In this document: piece after piece, positions 1 through 9,144 of the stretch
Layout of the letters: every line of letters starts with the position of its first letter
How positions within the stretch are numbered: the stretch's first letter is position 1
Source of the DNA: Bacteroidales bacterium
Lineage (GTDB): Bacteria > Bacteroidota > Bacteroidia > Bacteroidales > F082
Direction of reading: 5' to 3'
Length of the DNA stretch: 64,000 nt
Assembly: GCA_017531225.1 (NCBI GenBank)
Contig: JAFXLL010000009.1
Coordinates: 124,001-188,000 of the forward strand
Translations under genes and position numbers: made by a program
Notes under the pieces: generated by a model
Told to the model about the DNA's origin: nothing
The model's database searches: none
The model's input: only the letters and a program-made list of their open reading frames with translations

Positions 1-1
1 C

Positions 2-151
2 ATCAACGGAGCGTTGTTCCAGGTGTTGGCTGACACCGCCCAGTTGCATCAGCTACAGCCTTTGCTCGACGTTAAGCTCGTGCAAGTTCCGGAGAACGTT
101 CAAGTGTTGAAAATCGAGCCGGAACAAGTGGAATATCTCATTGTGAATTGA
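2..151 (+). CDS. YbbR-like (CdaR family) protein, C-terminal end
   Basis: The window opens inside a reading frame that gives 49 residues and stops with TGA at 149-151. The visible part is a hydrophilic beta-rich tail ending in EYLIVN. A YbbR-domain protein commonly precedes coaE in Bacteroidales, so that is the best guess, but no diagnostic motif is present in this fragment. The stop is one base from the coaE start, which suggests translational coupling. The identity rests on position and is tentative. Confidence 0.45.
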   Translation: MNGALFQVLADTAQLHQLQPLLDVKLVQVPENVQVLKIEPEQVEYLIVN

Positions 152-152
152 G

Positions 153-764
153 ATGAGAGTTGCTATCACGGGAAATATTGGGTCGGGGAAGAGTTACGTC
201 TGTGATCTCTTTAAGTCTCTTGGTGTTCCTGTTTTTGATTCTGATCGTGAAGCCAAGCTGCTTTACGATCTTCCTGAGGTGCGTCAAAAGATGGTGGAGC
301 GTTTCGGCGCCAATATCTATAATGAAGAAGGAGCCTTGGATCGCAGGCTGATGGCTTCGAAGGTGTTTGCCGATGCTTGTGCTTTGGGCTATGTGGAGTC
401 GGTCCTGTATCCTGTCTTAAATAAGCGTTTCACGGACTGGGCTGACCAACAAGGAACTCCCTACGTGCTGTATGAATCTGCCTTGATCTTCGAGAAGCAT
501 CTGGAGGAGATGTTCGATGCCATCATTGTGGTGGCAGCTTCAGAGTCGGTACGCATCCGTCGGGTGATGACACGCGACCGTTGTACTGAGGAGCAGGTAC
601 GTGCCCGCATGGCGATGCAGCTGCCCCAGTCGGAGAAGGTCACCAAGGCTGACTTTGTCATCGCTCATGAAGACGATGATGAGGATGAATACCTAATGGA
701 ACAGGTTGGAAAAATCCACGCGATCTTGTTTAATCGATTAAATAATTTGTTTCTCGATTTCTAA
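153..764 (+). CDS. coaE: Dephospho-CoA kinase
   Basis: This enzyme catalyses the last step of coenzyme A synthesis, ATP-dependent phosphorylation of the ribose 3'-hydroxyl of dephospho-CoA, in the cytoplasm. The P-loop GNIGSGKS is at residues 7-14, followed by the family's FDSD motif near 28-31 and an RxxxR lid segment in the second half (TRDRCTEEQVRARM). At 203 residues it has the normal family length. The ATG lies just after the upstream stop. The 3' end holds the -33 element of the next operon's promoter, so CoaE and the ATPase genes are probably separate transcription units. Confidence 0.95.
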   Translation: MRVAITGNIGSGKSYVCDLFKSLGVPVFDSDREAKLLYDLPEVRQKMVERFGANIYNEEGALDRRLMASKVFADACALGYVESVLYPVLNKRFTDWADQQGTPYVLYESALIFEKHLEEMFDAIIVVAASESVRIRRVMTRDRCTEEQVRARMAMQLPQSEKVTKADFVIAHEDDDEDEYLMEQVGKIHAILFNRLNNLFLDF

Positions 765-777
765 TTTATTATCTTTG
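746..777 (+). promoter_or_regulatory. Promoter of the V-type ATPase operon
   Basis: TTTG at 746-749 and TATCTTTG at 770-777 are separated by 20 bases. This fits the Bacteroidota sigma-ABfr promoter (TTTG, 19-21 bases, TAnnTTTG). Transcription would start near 783, about 30 bases before the subunit E start codon. The -33 element overlaps the end of coaE. Confidence 0.75.
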
Positions 778-812
778 CACCCAATTCGATATTAGGTATA
801 AACAAAGATAGT

Positions 813-1424
813 ATGCAAGACAAACTTCAAGAATTAACCGATAGGCTCTATAACGAGGGCCTTTCAAAAGGTAAACAGGAAGGCGAAGAGCTGTTGCAAA
901 AAGCCCATGCCGAGGCCGACAACATTGTCGCTCAAGCCAAAGCTGAAGCTGAACGCATCATCGCCAAAGCCAACAAAGAGGCTGAAGAGCTGAAGACCAA
1001 AGTCACCGCTGACGTGAAGATGGCCGCTACCCAAAGCATCGCCGCAACGAAACAAGAAATCGAAAAGATGGTGGTGAGCAAGGCCGCTGCCGAAGGCGTG
1101 AAAGCCAATATGACCAACGTCGACTTCGTGAAAGAGTTGATCGCTAACGTGGTGAAGGCATTCAATCCCCAAAACGCCAGCCCCGTGGCACTTGACCTTA
1201 TCCTGCCCGAATCGATGAAAGCCCAACTGGAGCCTTTCGTGCAAAACGAAATCACTAACCAGTTTAAGGGTGAAATCAAGGTGGACTATTCCAAGAAGAT
1301 GAACGGCGGCTTCAAGATCGCTCCACGCGACGGAGGCTATGTGCTCCAGTTCACCGACGAAGAGTTTACCCAACTCATCGCCAACTACCTACGTCCCGCT
1401 ACCAAGAAAATCCTTTTCGGCTAA
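813..1424 (+). CDS. atpE: V-type ATP synthase subunit E (peripheral stalk)
   Basis: Subunit E forms the peripheral stalk that ties the catalytic head to the membrane part of the V/A-ATPase. The 203-residue protein has a long Ala/Lys/Glu-rich helical half (about residues 15-85, coiled coil) and a compact C-terminal domain. It is the first gene of a seven-gene operon. Its TAA stop overlaps the next ATG by one base (position 1424), so the two are probably translationally coupled. No subunit G partner gene is visible in the operon. Confidence 0.88.
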   Translation: MQDKLQELTDRLYNEGLSKGKQEGEELLQKAHAEADNIVAQAKAEAERIIAKANKEAEELKTKVTADVKMAATQSIAATKQEIEKMVVSKAAAEGVKANMTNVDFVKELIANVVKAFNPQNASPVALDLILPESMKAQLEPFVQNEITNQFKGEIKVDYSKKMNGGFKIAPRDGGYVLQFTDEEFTQLIANYLRPATKKILFG

Positions 1425-1996
1425 TGGATAACTACGTCTATATCGTGGCCGGCCTGCCGGAACTGACCTCGGGCTTCGAGAATACGGGCTTCGACTATAG
1501 CGCCGTCAAGGAAAGCATCATGGAACTGCTCTCCGAGAAGGATCAGCAACTGGTCGAGCTCATGGAAGAAGGCTTCGACGAGAATACCCTCGGCGCCGAC
1601 TTCTACGCCAAGGCCGCCGAGAGCAAAAACCGCTTCATCCGTGAGTACTTCGACTTCGACGGACGCCTGCGTAACCTCAAGGTGCAGTACCTGGCCAAAC
1701 GCCTCGGCAAACAAGGCGACAACTACCTCGTGGAATTACCCGAAGCCGACTTTGAAGAGGAGAAGCTGATAATGGATATCCTTGCCGAAGCCGACTTCGT
1801 GCAACGTGAGCAGAAGATGGATGAGTTGAAATGGGAAAAGGCATCCGATATCGCTCGCTTGGATTACTTCAACATGAACGCCATCCTGGCTTTTATGGTG
1901 AAAGCGAAAACCGTACAGCGTTGGGCTGAACTCGACCCTGCCAAAGGACAGGAGATGTTCAAGAAGTTGGTAAATGAGATAAAAGATAAGAGATAA
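1424..1996 (+). CDS. DUF2764 family protein of the V-ATPase operon
   Basis: This is a 190-residue acidic, helical, soluble protein with the N-terminal pattern YVYIVAGLPEL that typifies DUF2764 proteins. The family sits between subunits E and A in the reduced V-ATPase operons of Bacteroidetes, Chlamydiae and spirochaetes, which lack recognisable C, F and G genes. From the position I infer a structural role, perhaps as a C-like connector between rotor and stator, but no catalytic motif is visible. The end of the gene runs into an A/G-rich simple repeat (about 1976-2002) that forms the spacer before atpA. Confidence 0.8.
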   Translation: MDNYVYIVAGLPELTSGFENTGFDYSAVKESIMELLSEKDQQLVELMEEGFDENTLGADFYAKAAESKNRFIREYFDFDGRLRNLKVQYLAKRLGKQGDNYLVELPEADFEEEKLIMDILAEADFVQREQKMDELKWEKASDIARLDYFNMNAILAFMVKAKTVQRWAELDPAKGQEMFKKLVNEIKDKR

Positions 1997-2007
1997 AAGA
2001 TTAATAT

Positions 2008-3756
2008 ATGAAAACAACAGGAAAAGTTACAGGAATCATTTCCAACTTGGTCACCGTCGAGGTGAACGGACCTGTGGCACAGAATGAAATCTGCTTTATC
2101 GACTTGCAAGGCGTCAAGTTGATGGCTGAGGTCATCAAGGTGAACGGGAACAAAGCCTCCGTGCAGGTGTTTGAAAGCACCCGTGGACTTCAAATCGGCG
2201 ACCCAGTGGAATTCCAAGGCTACATGCTTGAGGTGACCCTGGGACCTGGTCTGCTTTCGAGCAATTTCGACGGCCTGCAGAACAACCTTGCCACTATGGA
2301 AAGCGTGTTCTTGAAACGCGGTGAATACACCAAGGCCCTTAATGAAGAAAAACTATGGGACTTCACACCTATTGCCCAAGCGGGACAACAAGTCGTTGCC
2401 GCCGACTGGTTAGGCGAAGTCAAGGAAGGCTGGCTGCCTCACAAAATCATGGTGCCGTTCAACTTCAAAGGAACATACACCGTGAAGAGTGTGGCCGCTG
2501 ACGGACAGTATAAGATTACCGACACCATCGCCACGCTGACCAATGAGGAAGGCGAGGATGTGAAGGTGACCATGATGCAGAAGTGGCCCGTGAAGGTGGC
2601 TGTGGGCGGTTATGTCGAGAAGCCACGTCCCTTCAAAGTGATGGAGACTGGCGTTCGTACCATCGACACGCTGAATCCTATCGCCGAAGGCGGCACAGGC
2701 TTCATCCCCGGACCTTTCGGTTGCGGTAAGACCGTGCTGCAACACGCCCTGGCAGAGCAAGCCGATGCCGACATCATCATCATGGCGGCCTGCGGTGAGC
2801 GTGCCAACGAGGTCGTTGAAATCTTCACCGAGTTCCCCGAACTGAAGGATAAACACACTGGCCGTAGCCTAATGGAGCGTACTATCATCATCTGCAATAC
2901 CTCCAACATGCCGGTCGCCGCTCGTGAGGCTTCCGTCTACACGGCCATGACCCTCGGCGAGTACTACCGCGCCATGGGTATGAAGGTGCTGCTGCTTGCT
3001 GACTCCACTTCACGTTGGGCACAGGCACTGCGTGAGATGAGTAACCGTTTGGAAGAGCTGCCCGGTCAGGATGGCTTCCCCATGGACCTTTCCGCGATCA
3101 TCTCCAACTTCTACGCTCGTGCAGGTTATGTGAAACTCAACAACGGCCAGTCGGGTTCCATCACCTTCATCGGAACAGTGTCGCCAGCAGGCGGTAACCT
3201 GAAGGAGCCTGTCACCGAGAGCACCAAGAAAGCCGCTCGTTGCTTCTACGGCCTCTCGCAGAACCGTGCCGACAAGAAGCGTTATCCCGCTGTTGATCCC
3301 GTAGACTCCTATTCGAAATATCTTGAATATCCTGAAATCATCGAATATCTGGATGAAAAGATTGAGAAGGGTTGGGTCGACAAAGTCACCAAGACGAAAT
3401 ACATTATTAGAAAAGGTAAGGACTCCTACGAGCAAATCAACATCTTGGGCGACGACGGCGTGCCGATGTCGTATCATGAGCAGTATTGGAAGTCGGAACT
3501 CATCGACTATGTCATACTTCAGCAAGACGCTTTCGACAGTATCGACGGTTGCTCTCCGCTCGAGCGTCAGAAGTTCATGCTCGACTTGATCCTTGAAATC
3601 TGCGACCGCAGCTTCAAGTTTGACAACTTCGAGGAGTGCATGACCTATTTCAAGGGTTTGATTAACATCTGCCGTCAGATGAACTACTCGGAATACGAGT
3701 CGGAAGAATTCAACAAATATTTGAACCAGCTTAAGGAGGAACTGAAACATGAGTGA
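2008..3756 (+). CDS. atpA: V-type ATP synthase catalytic subunit A
   Basis: This is the catalytic nucleotide-binding subunit of the V1 head. The P-loop GPFGCGKT is at residues 235-242, and the long V-type non-homologous insertion precedes it (about 115-190). Downstream, ADSTSRWAQALRE is the conserved adenine/Walker B side segment. At 582 residues it has full length for subunit A. The stop overlaps the subunit B start by 8 bases (3749-3756), so translation is probably coupled. Confidence 0.97.
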   Translation: MKTTGKVTGIISNLVTVEVNGPVAQNEICFIDLQGVKLMAEVIKVNGNKASVQVFESTRGLQIGDPVEFQGYMLEVTLGPGLLSSNFDGLQNNLATMESVFLKRGEYTKALNEEKLWDFTPIAQAGQQVVAADWLGEVKEGWLPHKIMVPFNFKGTYTVKSVAADGQYKITDTIATLTNEEGEDVKVTMMQKWPVKVAVGGYVEKPRPFKVMETGVRTIDTLNPIAEGGTGFIPGPFGCGKTVLQHALAEQADADIIIMAACGERANEVVEIFTEFPELKDKHTGRSLMERTIIICNTSNMPVAAREASVYTAMTLGEYYRAMGMKVLLLADSTSRWAQALREMSNRLEELPGQDGFPMDLSAIISNFYARAGYVKLNNGQSGSITFIGTVSPAGGNLKEPVTESTKKAARCFYGLSQNRADKKRYPAVDPVDSYSKYLEYPEIIEYLDEKIEKGWVDKVTKTKYIIRKGKDSYEQINILGDDGVPMSYHEQYWKSELIDYVILQQDAFDSIDGCSPLERQKFMLDLILEICDRSFKFDNFEECMTYFKGLINICRQMNYSEYESEEFNKYLNQLKEELKHE

Positions 3757-5074
3757 GAAAGCCTTTCAACGCATCTATACGAAGCTGAGCGCCATCACCA
3801 AGGCCACCGTGACCCTTGAGGCCCAAGGCGTGACCAACGATGAACTGGCCTTTGTGGCAGGCCGTTTGGCACAGGTGGTGAAAATCAAGGATAACGCTGT
3901 CACCCTGCAGGTGTTTGGCGGCACAGAAAACATCCCGACCAATGCTGAAGTGACCTTCTTTGGCGAGCCGCCTACTTTGAATGTAAGTGACGACCTCGCT
4001 GGTCGTTTCTTCAACGCTTACGGCGAGCCTATCGACGGTGGTCCAGCTGTCGAGGGTGAGAAACGCCAGATTGGCGGTCCCTCCGTGAACCCGTACAAAC
4101 GTCGTATGCCTTCAGAGCTGATCCCAACAGGTATCGCTGGCATCGACTTGAACAACACCTTGGTCTCCGGCCAGAAGATCCCGTTCTTCGCTGACCCCGA
4201 CCAACCCTATAACCAAGTGATGAGTATGGTGGCTCTCCGTGCTGATGTAGATAAGATTATCCTTGGCGGCATGGGTTTGACCAACGACGACTACTTGTTC
4301 TTCAAGAACGAATTTGAGAGCGCAGGTGCCCTGCATAAGATTGTAAGTTTTGTGAATACCACCGACCAGCCGCCTGTTGAGCGTCTGTTGGTCCCCGATA
4401 TGGCCCTGACTGCGGCTGAATACTTTGCCGTTGATAAGAACGAGAAGGTGCTGGTGCTGCTTACCGATATGACCTTGTATGCCGACGCTCTGAGTATCGT
4501 TTCGAACCGTATGGACCAGATTCCTTCCAAGGACTCCATGCCTGGTTCGCTCTACTCCGACTTGGCGAAGATTTACGAGAAGGCTGTGCAACTTCCTTCG
4601 GGCGGTTCCATCACCATCATTGCTGTGACGACCCTGAATGATGGCGACATTACTCACGCCATTCCTGATAATACAGGTTACATCACCGAAGGACAGTTGT
4701 TCCTCCGTGCCGACCCCGATTCGGGTAAAGTCATCGTTGACCCGTTCCGCTCGCTGTCTCGTCTGAAACAGCATGTGCAAAACAAGAAGACCCGTGAGGA
4801 CCATAGCGCCGTGATGAACACCTCAGTTCGTCTATACGCCGATGCTTCCAATGCCAAGACCAAGTTGGAAAACGGCTTCGACCTGAGCGACTACGACCTG
4901 CGCTGCCTCGACTACGCCAAGGAATACGCTACGAGACTGCTGGCCATCGACGTCAACATCTCAATCACAGAGATGCTCGACACCGCTTGGGAGTTGTTCG
5001 GCAAGTATTTCACCAAGGCCGAGACAGGTCTGAAGGAATCGTTGATTCAGAAGTACTGGAAAGAAAAAGCATAA
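3749..5074 (+). CDS. atpB: V-type ATP synthase regulatory subunit B
   Basis: This is the non-catalytic nucleotide-binding subunit that alternates with A in the A3B3 head. It is 441 residues long. It has the subunit B pattern SELIPTGIAGIDLNNTL and lacks a standard Walker A loop at the place where subunit A has one, which is expected for B. LLTDMTLYADAL and VSNRMDQIPSKDSMPGSLYSDL are conserved B segments. It overlaps atpA by 8 bases, and atpD follows after 3 bases. Confidence 0.96.
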   Translation: MSEKAFQRIYTKLSAITKATVTLEAQGVTNDELAFVAGRLAQVVKIKDNAVTLQVFGGTENIPTNAEVTFFGEPPTLNVSDDLAGRFFNAYGEPIDGGPAVEGEKRQIGGPSVNPYKRRMPSELIPTGIAGIDLNNTLVSGQKIPFFADPDQPYNQVMSMVALRADVDKIILGGMGLTNDDYLFFKNEFESAGALHKIVSFVNTTDQPPVERLLVPDMALTAAEYFAVDKNEKVLVLLTDMTLYADALSIVSNRMDQIPSKDSMPGSLYSDLAKIYEKAVQLPSGGSITIIAVTTLNDGDITHAIPDNTGYITEGQLFLRADPDSGKVIVDPFRSLSRLKQHVQNKKTREDHSAVMNTSVRLYADASNAKTKLENGFDLSDYDLRCLDYAKEYATRLLAIDVNISITEMLDTAWELFGKYFTKAETGLKESLIQKYWKEKA

Positions 5075-5077
5075 ACT

Positions 5078-5689
5078 ATGGCTATCAAGTTCCAATATAA
5101 CAAGACCTCGCTGAATGAGCTTAACAAACAGCTCAAGACGCGTACCCGTGCCTTGCCCACGCTGAAGAGCAAGGAGAGTGCCCTGCGCCTTGAGGTGAAG
5201 AAAGCCAAGCAGCATTCGGAGAGTCTTGTTGCACAGTTAGAGGCCGAACTCAAGTCGTATGAGTACATGGCCCGGCTTTGGAATGAATTTGAGCCAGGAC
5301 TGATTTCCGTGACCGATGTCAAACTGAAGACCGTCAAGATTGCGGGTGTTCCCGTGCCGGCCTTGGAAGAGGTGCTCTTCGATGTGAAGGATATCAACCT
5401 CTTTACCAAGCCGATGTGGTATGCCGACGGCGTTCAAATCTTGAAAGATCTGGCCCAACTGGGCATCGAGTCGGAGGTCTATACCGAGGTGAGCCGTATC
5501 TTGGATTATCAGCGGAAAAAGACCACACAGAAAGTCAACCTTTACGAGAAGGTGCAAATTCCTGGCTACAACGAAGCCATACGTAAGATTAAGCGATATA
5601 TGGAAGACGCCGAGAATCTCGACAAAGCTTCTCAGAAAATCGTGAAAAATAAACACATGGAAGAAGAGGAGGCAGAACATGGTAACTGA
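5078..5689 (+). CDS. atpD: V-type ATP synthase subunit D (central stalk)
   Basis: Subunit D is the coiled-coil shaft that turns inside A3B3. The 203-residue protein starts with the basic helical segment typical of subunit D (KFQYNKTSLNELNKQLKTR) and ends with a second long helix rich in Lys and Glu, matching the N- and C-terminal helices that pair in the shaft. No subunit F gene, its usual partner, is found next to it. The end overlaps the subunit I start by 11 bases. Confidence 0.92.
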   Translation: MAIKFQYNKTSLNELNKQLKTRTRALPTLKSKESALRLEVKKAKQHSESLVAQLEAELKSYEYMARLWNEFEPGLISVTDVKLKTVKIAGVPVPALEEVLFDVKDINLFTKPMWYADGVQILKDLAQLGIESEVYTEVSRILDYQRKKTTQKVNLYEKVQIPGYNEAIRKIKRYMEDAENLDKASQKIVKNKHMEEEEAEHGN

Positions 5690-7457
5690 AATGACGAAAT
5701 ATGGTTTCATCCTCATGAGCGGTGAAGCTGACGCCTTCTTGAAAAAACTTCAGGAGATCGGAATGGTCGACATCACCCGCTCGGTGAAGCCCATCGATGA
5801 GCAGTCGGAGAAGCTTTCCTCCAAAGCTGACATCTACCGGAAGGCCATCGTTGCCTTGAAAGAGGTGGAGCCGGCCGAGTTCGCCGAAAAGACTTACGGC
5901 GATCTCGCTGCCAATGTGTTGGAGACCGTCAACGGCATCGAATCGGATCGTAACCAGCTATCCCAGCTGCGCAGAGATCTCGAGGAGTGCCAGCCCTGGG
6001 GTAACTTCGACGTGAATGACATCGAGAGACTTGCCAAACAAGGACTGAAACTGCATTTCTACAAGGCTAAGGCAGTAGATCCCGCTTGGAAGGAGCAGTA
6101 CGCCTTGAGCGAGATCTCCAACGACGGCGTCAATACCTACTTCGTAGTAGTTGATGACCAAAATGAATATGAATTTCCTTTGAAGGAACTGCCAGCCCCC
6201 ACAAGGGATTGCGCTTCCATTAAGAAGGAAATCTCAGCTTTGGAGGACGATATCGAGCAGAAGAACAAGCATCTCTCTGAATTGAAGTGCCACGAGGACG
6301 ATCTCCGCAAGGAGATGGACAAAATGGCCTCAGAGCTTGACCTTCATCTGGCCCACGTGGCAGGGGAGAAGGTGGCTGAGGATTACATCACCGTATTTGA
6401 AGGCTTCGCTCCCGCCTCGTCCGAAGAGAGTCTGCGTGCGCTACTCGACCAAGAGGATGTGTTTTATGTAGCTGACAAGGCCAAGGTTGACGACAACCCG
6501 CCTATCAAGCTGAAAAACAATAAATACGTCTCGATGTTCGAGTTACTGACCGACATGTACGGCCGTCCGAAATACAATGAGTTCGACCCGACGGTGTTCA
6601 TCTCCATCTTCTTCATGCTGTTTTTCGCCTTCTGTATGGGCGATATGGGCTACGGTCTGGTGCTTATCGGTGCCAGCCTCGGACTGAAGAAGATGTTAGG
6701 CAACATCGCTCCTTTGGGTGTTACTTTGGGCATTGCCACCACCGTGGTGGGATTCTTTTTCCACACGTTCTTCTCGGTGGACATGCTCCAATGGAGCTGG
6801 CTTCCTGAAGGTGTGAAAAGCATCATGCTACCCTCGCAGATAGCGGGCTTTGATGGCACCATGGTGCTGGCACTTCTCGTCGGTGTTGTGCATATCTGTC
6901 TCGCCATGATAGTGAAGACCTACCAGGCCACCAAGACTAAAGGCTTTGCCAACTCTTTGGGCACCTGGGGCTGGACTTTGCTCATCGTGGGCGGCGTCAT
7001 CGTGGGCGCTTTTGCGCTCCTCGGAGTGATGGAGACCTCTTTGGCGACATGGGCCATAATCATCATCGGCATATTGTCGGCCTTGGGAATCTTCTTCTTG
7101 AACGATTTGCACAGAAACCCGTTGGTGAACATGGGAGCTGGGCTTTGGGACACCTATCAGATGGTCACGGGTTTGCTCGGCGACGTGTTGAGTTACCTTC
7201 GTCTGTATGCCTTGGGTTTGGCTGGTGCCAAGCTTGGTGAGGCTTTCAATGCCATTGGCGTGCAGGCCTTGGGTGATGGCGGTGTGAATTGGATATTCTT
7301 TATCCTCATCGTGGTTGTTGGCCATGTCCTGAACATTGCCATGTGCGTCTTGGGTGCTTTCGTTCATCCCTTACGTTTGAATTTCCTTGAGTTCTTCAAA
7401 AACTCCGGTTACGAAGGCTCAGGCCGTAATTATAATCCTTTGCAATCAACAAAATAA
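5679..7457 (+). CDS. atpI: V-type ATP synthase subunit I (a subunit, ion channel half)
   Basis: This membrane subunit provides the ion half-channels against the K ring. The N-terminal half (about 1-290) is soluble with coiled-coil segments. The C-terminal half has about seven to eight membrane helices. LLGDVLSYLRLYALGLAG (about 500-517) is the conserved helix carrying the functional Arg that faces the K ring. At 592 residues it is a compact subunit I. The ATG at 5679 overlaps atpD; an in-frame ATG at 5691 is an alternative start. Confidence 0.95.
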   Translation: MVTEMTKYGFILMSGEADAFLKKLQEIGMVDITRSVKPIDEQSEKLSSKADIYRKAIVALKEVEPAEFAEKTYGDLAANVLETVNGIESDRNQLSQLRRDLEECQPWGNFDVNDIERLAKQGLKLHFYKAKAVDPAWKEQYALSEISNDGVNTYFVVVDDQNEYEFPLKELPAPTRDCASIKKEISALEDDIEQKNKHLSELKCHEDDLRKEMDKMASELDLHLAHVAGEKVAEDYITVFEGFAPASSEESLRALLDQEDVFYVADKAKVDDNPPIKLKNNKYVSMFELLTDMYGRPKYNEFDPTVFISIFFMLFFAFCMGDMGYGLVLIGASLGLKKMLGNIAPLGVTLGIATTVVGFFFHTFFSVDMLQWSWLPEGVKSIMLPSQIAGFDGTMVLALLVGVVHICLAMIVKTYQATKTKGFANSLGTWGWTLLIVGGVIVGAFALLGVMETSLATWAIIIIGILSALGIFFLNDLHRNPLVNMGAGLWDTYQMVTGLLGDVLSYLRLYALGLAGAKLGEAFNAIGVQALGDGGVNWIFFILIVVVGHVLNIAMCVLGAFVHPLRLNFLEFFKNSGYEGSGRNYNPLQSTK

Positions 7458-7472
7458 CAAATCAACAAATAA

Positions 7473-7913
<441 letters not shown>

Positions 7914-7955
7914 AAGAACCACTAACCTCAATGAAAAATCCTGCCTTCGGGTGGA

Positions 7956-7992
7956 AGGTTGAGCCGCTGTAAGGGCGGCTCAACTTGTTTTC
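7956..7992 (+). terminator. Intrinsic terminator of the V-ATPase operon
   Basis: A perfect 10-bp stem (7958-7967 with 7975-7984), extended by two weaker pairs and closed by a 7-base loop, is followed by TTGTTTT. It lies 43 bases after the atpK stop. Confidence 0.8.
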
Positions 7993-8028
7993 GCAAAACT
8001 CTATTTGTAAAAAAAAAACTATATCACA

Positions 8029-9144
8029 ATGAAACGAATCCTCATGGTGCTCGCCGCCACCGTCATTCTCGGTTCTATGCTGATGACTTCGTGCAGCAAA
8101 AACGACATCCAGCCCTACACCGGCGTGCCGCTCGTCATTCTCGACACCGACATCTGCTCGTCAACTGACGACCTTTTTGCCCTCGAGATGCTTTACCGTT
8201 ACGAAGAACAGGGACGGTGCCGTCTGTTAGGCATAGTGGTGGACCGTGAGGGGGAAGAAAACGCCCGCTTTGCCGACGTGATGGGCACCTATTTCGGTCA
8301 TGCCAGTGTCCCCATTGGACTTGTTCGCAACGGCGTCAAAGACCCTCGGGTGTGGATCGACTACGCTCATGTGGCTGCCACGGAGGACAGCAATGGCCAG
8401 CCGATGTTTGCTTGCAGCATCGACGATTACTCGCAGCTACCCGATGGATGGCAGCTCTATCGTCGCTTACTGACCGCCCAGCCCGATAATAGTGTGAGTA
8501 TCGTTTCCACCGGCTTTGTCACCTGCCTGGCGCAGTTGCTGCAATCTGATCCTGACAGCTACTCTCCGCTCAACGGCGTGGAGCTTGTACGACGCAAGGT
8601 GAAGTGCATTTACGTGATGGGCGGTGTGTTCGGAGTGGCAGAGGAACCTGACTTCAACTTTGCCCAGAGCATCGAATTCGCCAAGGCCTTCTTCCGCCTT
8701 TGGCCGCAGGAGGTCGATATGGTGTTCTCGCCTATGGAGGTGGGACAGGATGTCGAGTATACACCCGAACAGGTCATCGCCGATGTCTCGTGGACCGACG
8801 TGCATCCCATCAAGCAGGTCTATCTACAGTGCAACTGCAACACCGGCCAGCGCATGTGGGACGCGATGTCAGCGATTCATGCTGTGGAAGGGGACAGCCA
8901 ATTCTCACTCTCCGAGCGTGGCACTGTGCAGCTTACTGACAATGCCGAAACCATCTTCACACCGTCGGCCACCGGCAACTGCCGCTACCAACTGCCCGGC
9001 GATGCCGCATGGGCTGCCGCTATGCTGGACCGCATCAGGACATCAACACGCTGTCGTCACTCGCCCTTGAACAGAACAAAACGATTCTCTTCACAATTAC
9101 AAATGTATTCCGTAGGTCCATTCGATGTAGTCGATGGAATTTAA
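8029..9144 (+). CDS. Nucleoside hydrolase-like lipoprotein (possible 3' frameshift)
   Basis: This is a predicted lipoprotein of the inosine-uridine nucleoside hydrolase (IUNH) fold. The signal peptide ends in a lipobox with Cys22 (LMTSC). The calcium/ribose-binding Asp cluster is DTDICSSTDDLFAL (39-52), a variant of the usual DTDPGIDDALAL with a longer loop. STGFVTCLAQLL and VMGG match the later conserved strands. The likely role is hydrolysis of nucleosides or a related ribosyl compound at the cell envelope, with substrate unknown. The last 35 or so codons look unnatural and run 48 bases into the convergent neighbour; one missing base near 9038 would restore a smoother hydrophobic ending. 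Confidence 0.78.
   Translation: MKRILMVLAATVILGSMLMTSCSKNDIQPYTGVPLVILDTDICSSTDDLFALEMLYRYEEQGRCRLLGIVVDREGEENARFADVMGTYFGHASVPIGLVRNGVKDPRVWIDYAHVAATEDSNGQPMFACSIDDYSQLPDGWQLYRRLLTAQPDNSVSIVSTGFVTCLAQLLQSDPDSYSPLNGVELVRRKVKCIYVMGGVFGVAEEPDFNFAQSIEFAKAFFRLWPQEVDMVFSPMEVGQDVEYTPEQVIADVSWTDVHPIKQVYLQCNCNTGQRMWDAMSAIHAVEGDSQFSLSERGTVQLTDNAETIFTPSATGNCRYQLPGDAAWAAAMLDRIRTSTRCRHSPLNRTKRFSSQLQMYSVGPFDVVDGI

Noticed and set aside
3010-3750. A 246-codon minus-strand frame opposite atpA
   Set aside because: It mirrors the catalytic ATPase subunit and has no independent support.
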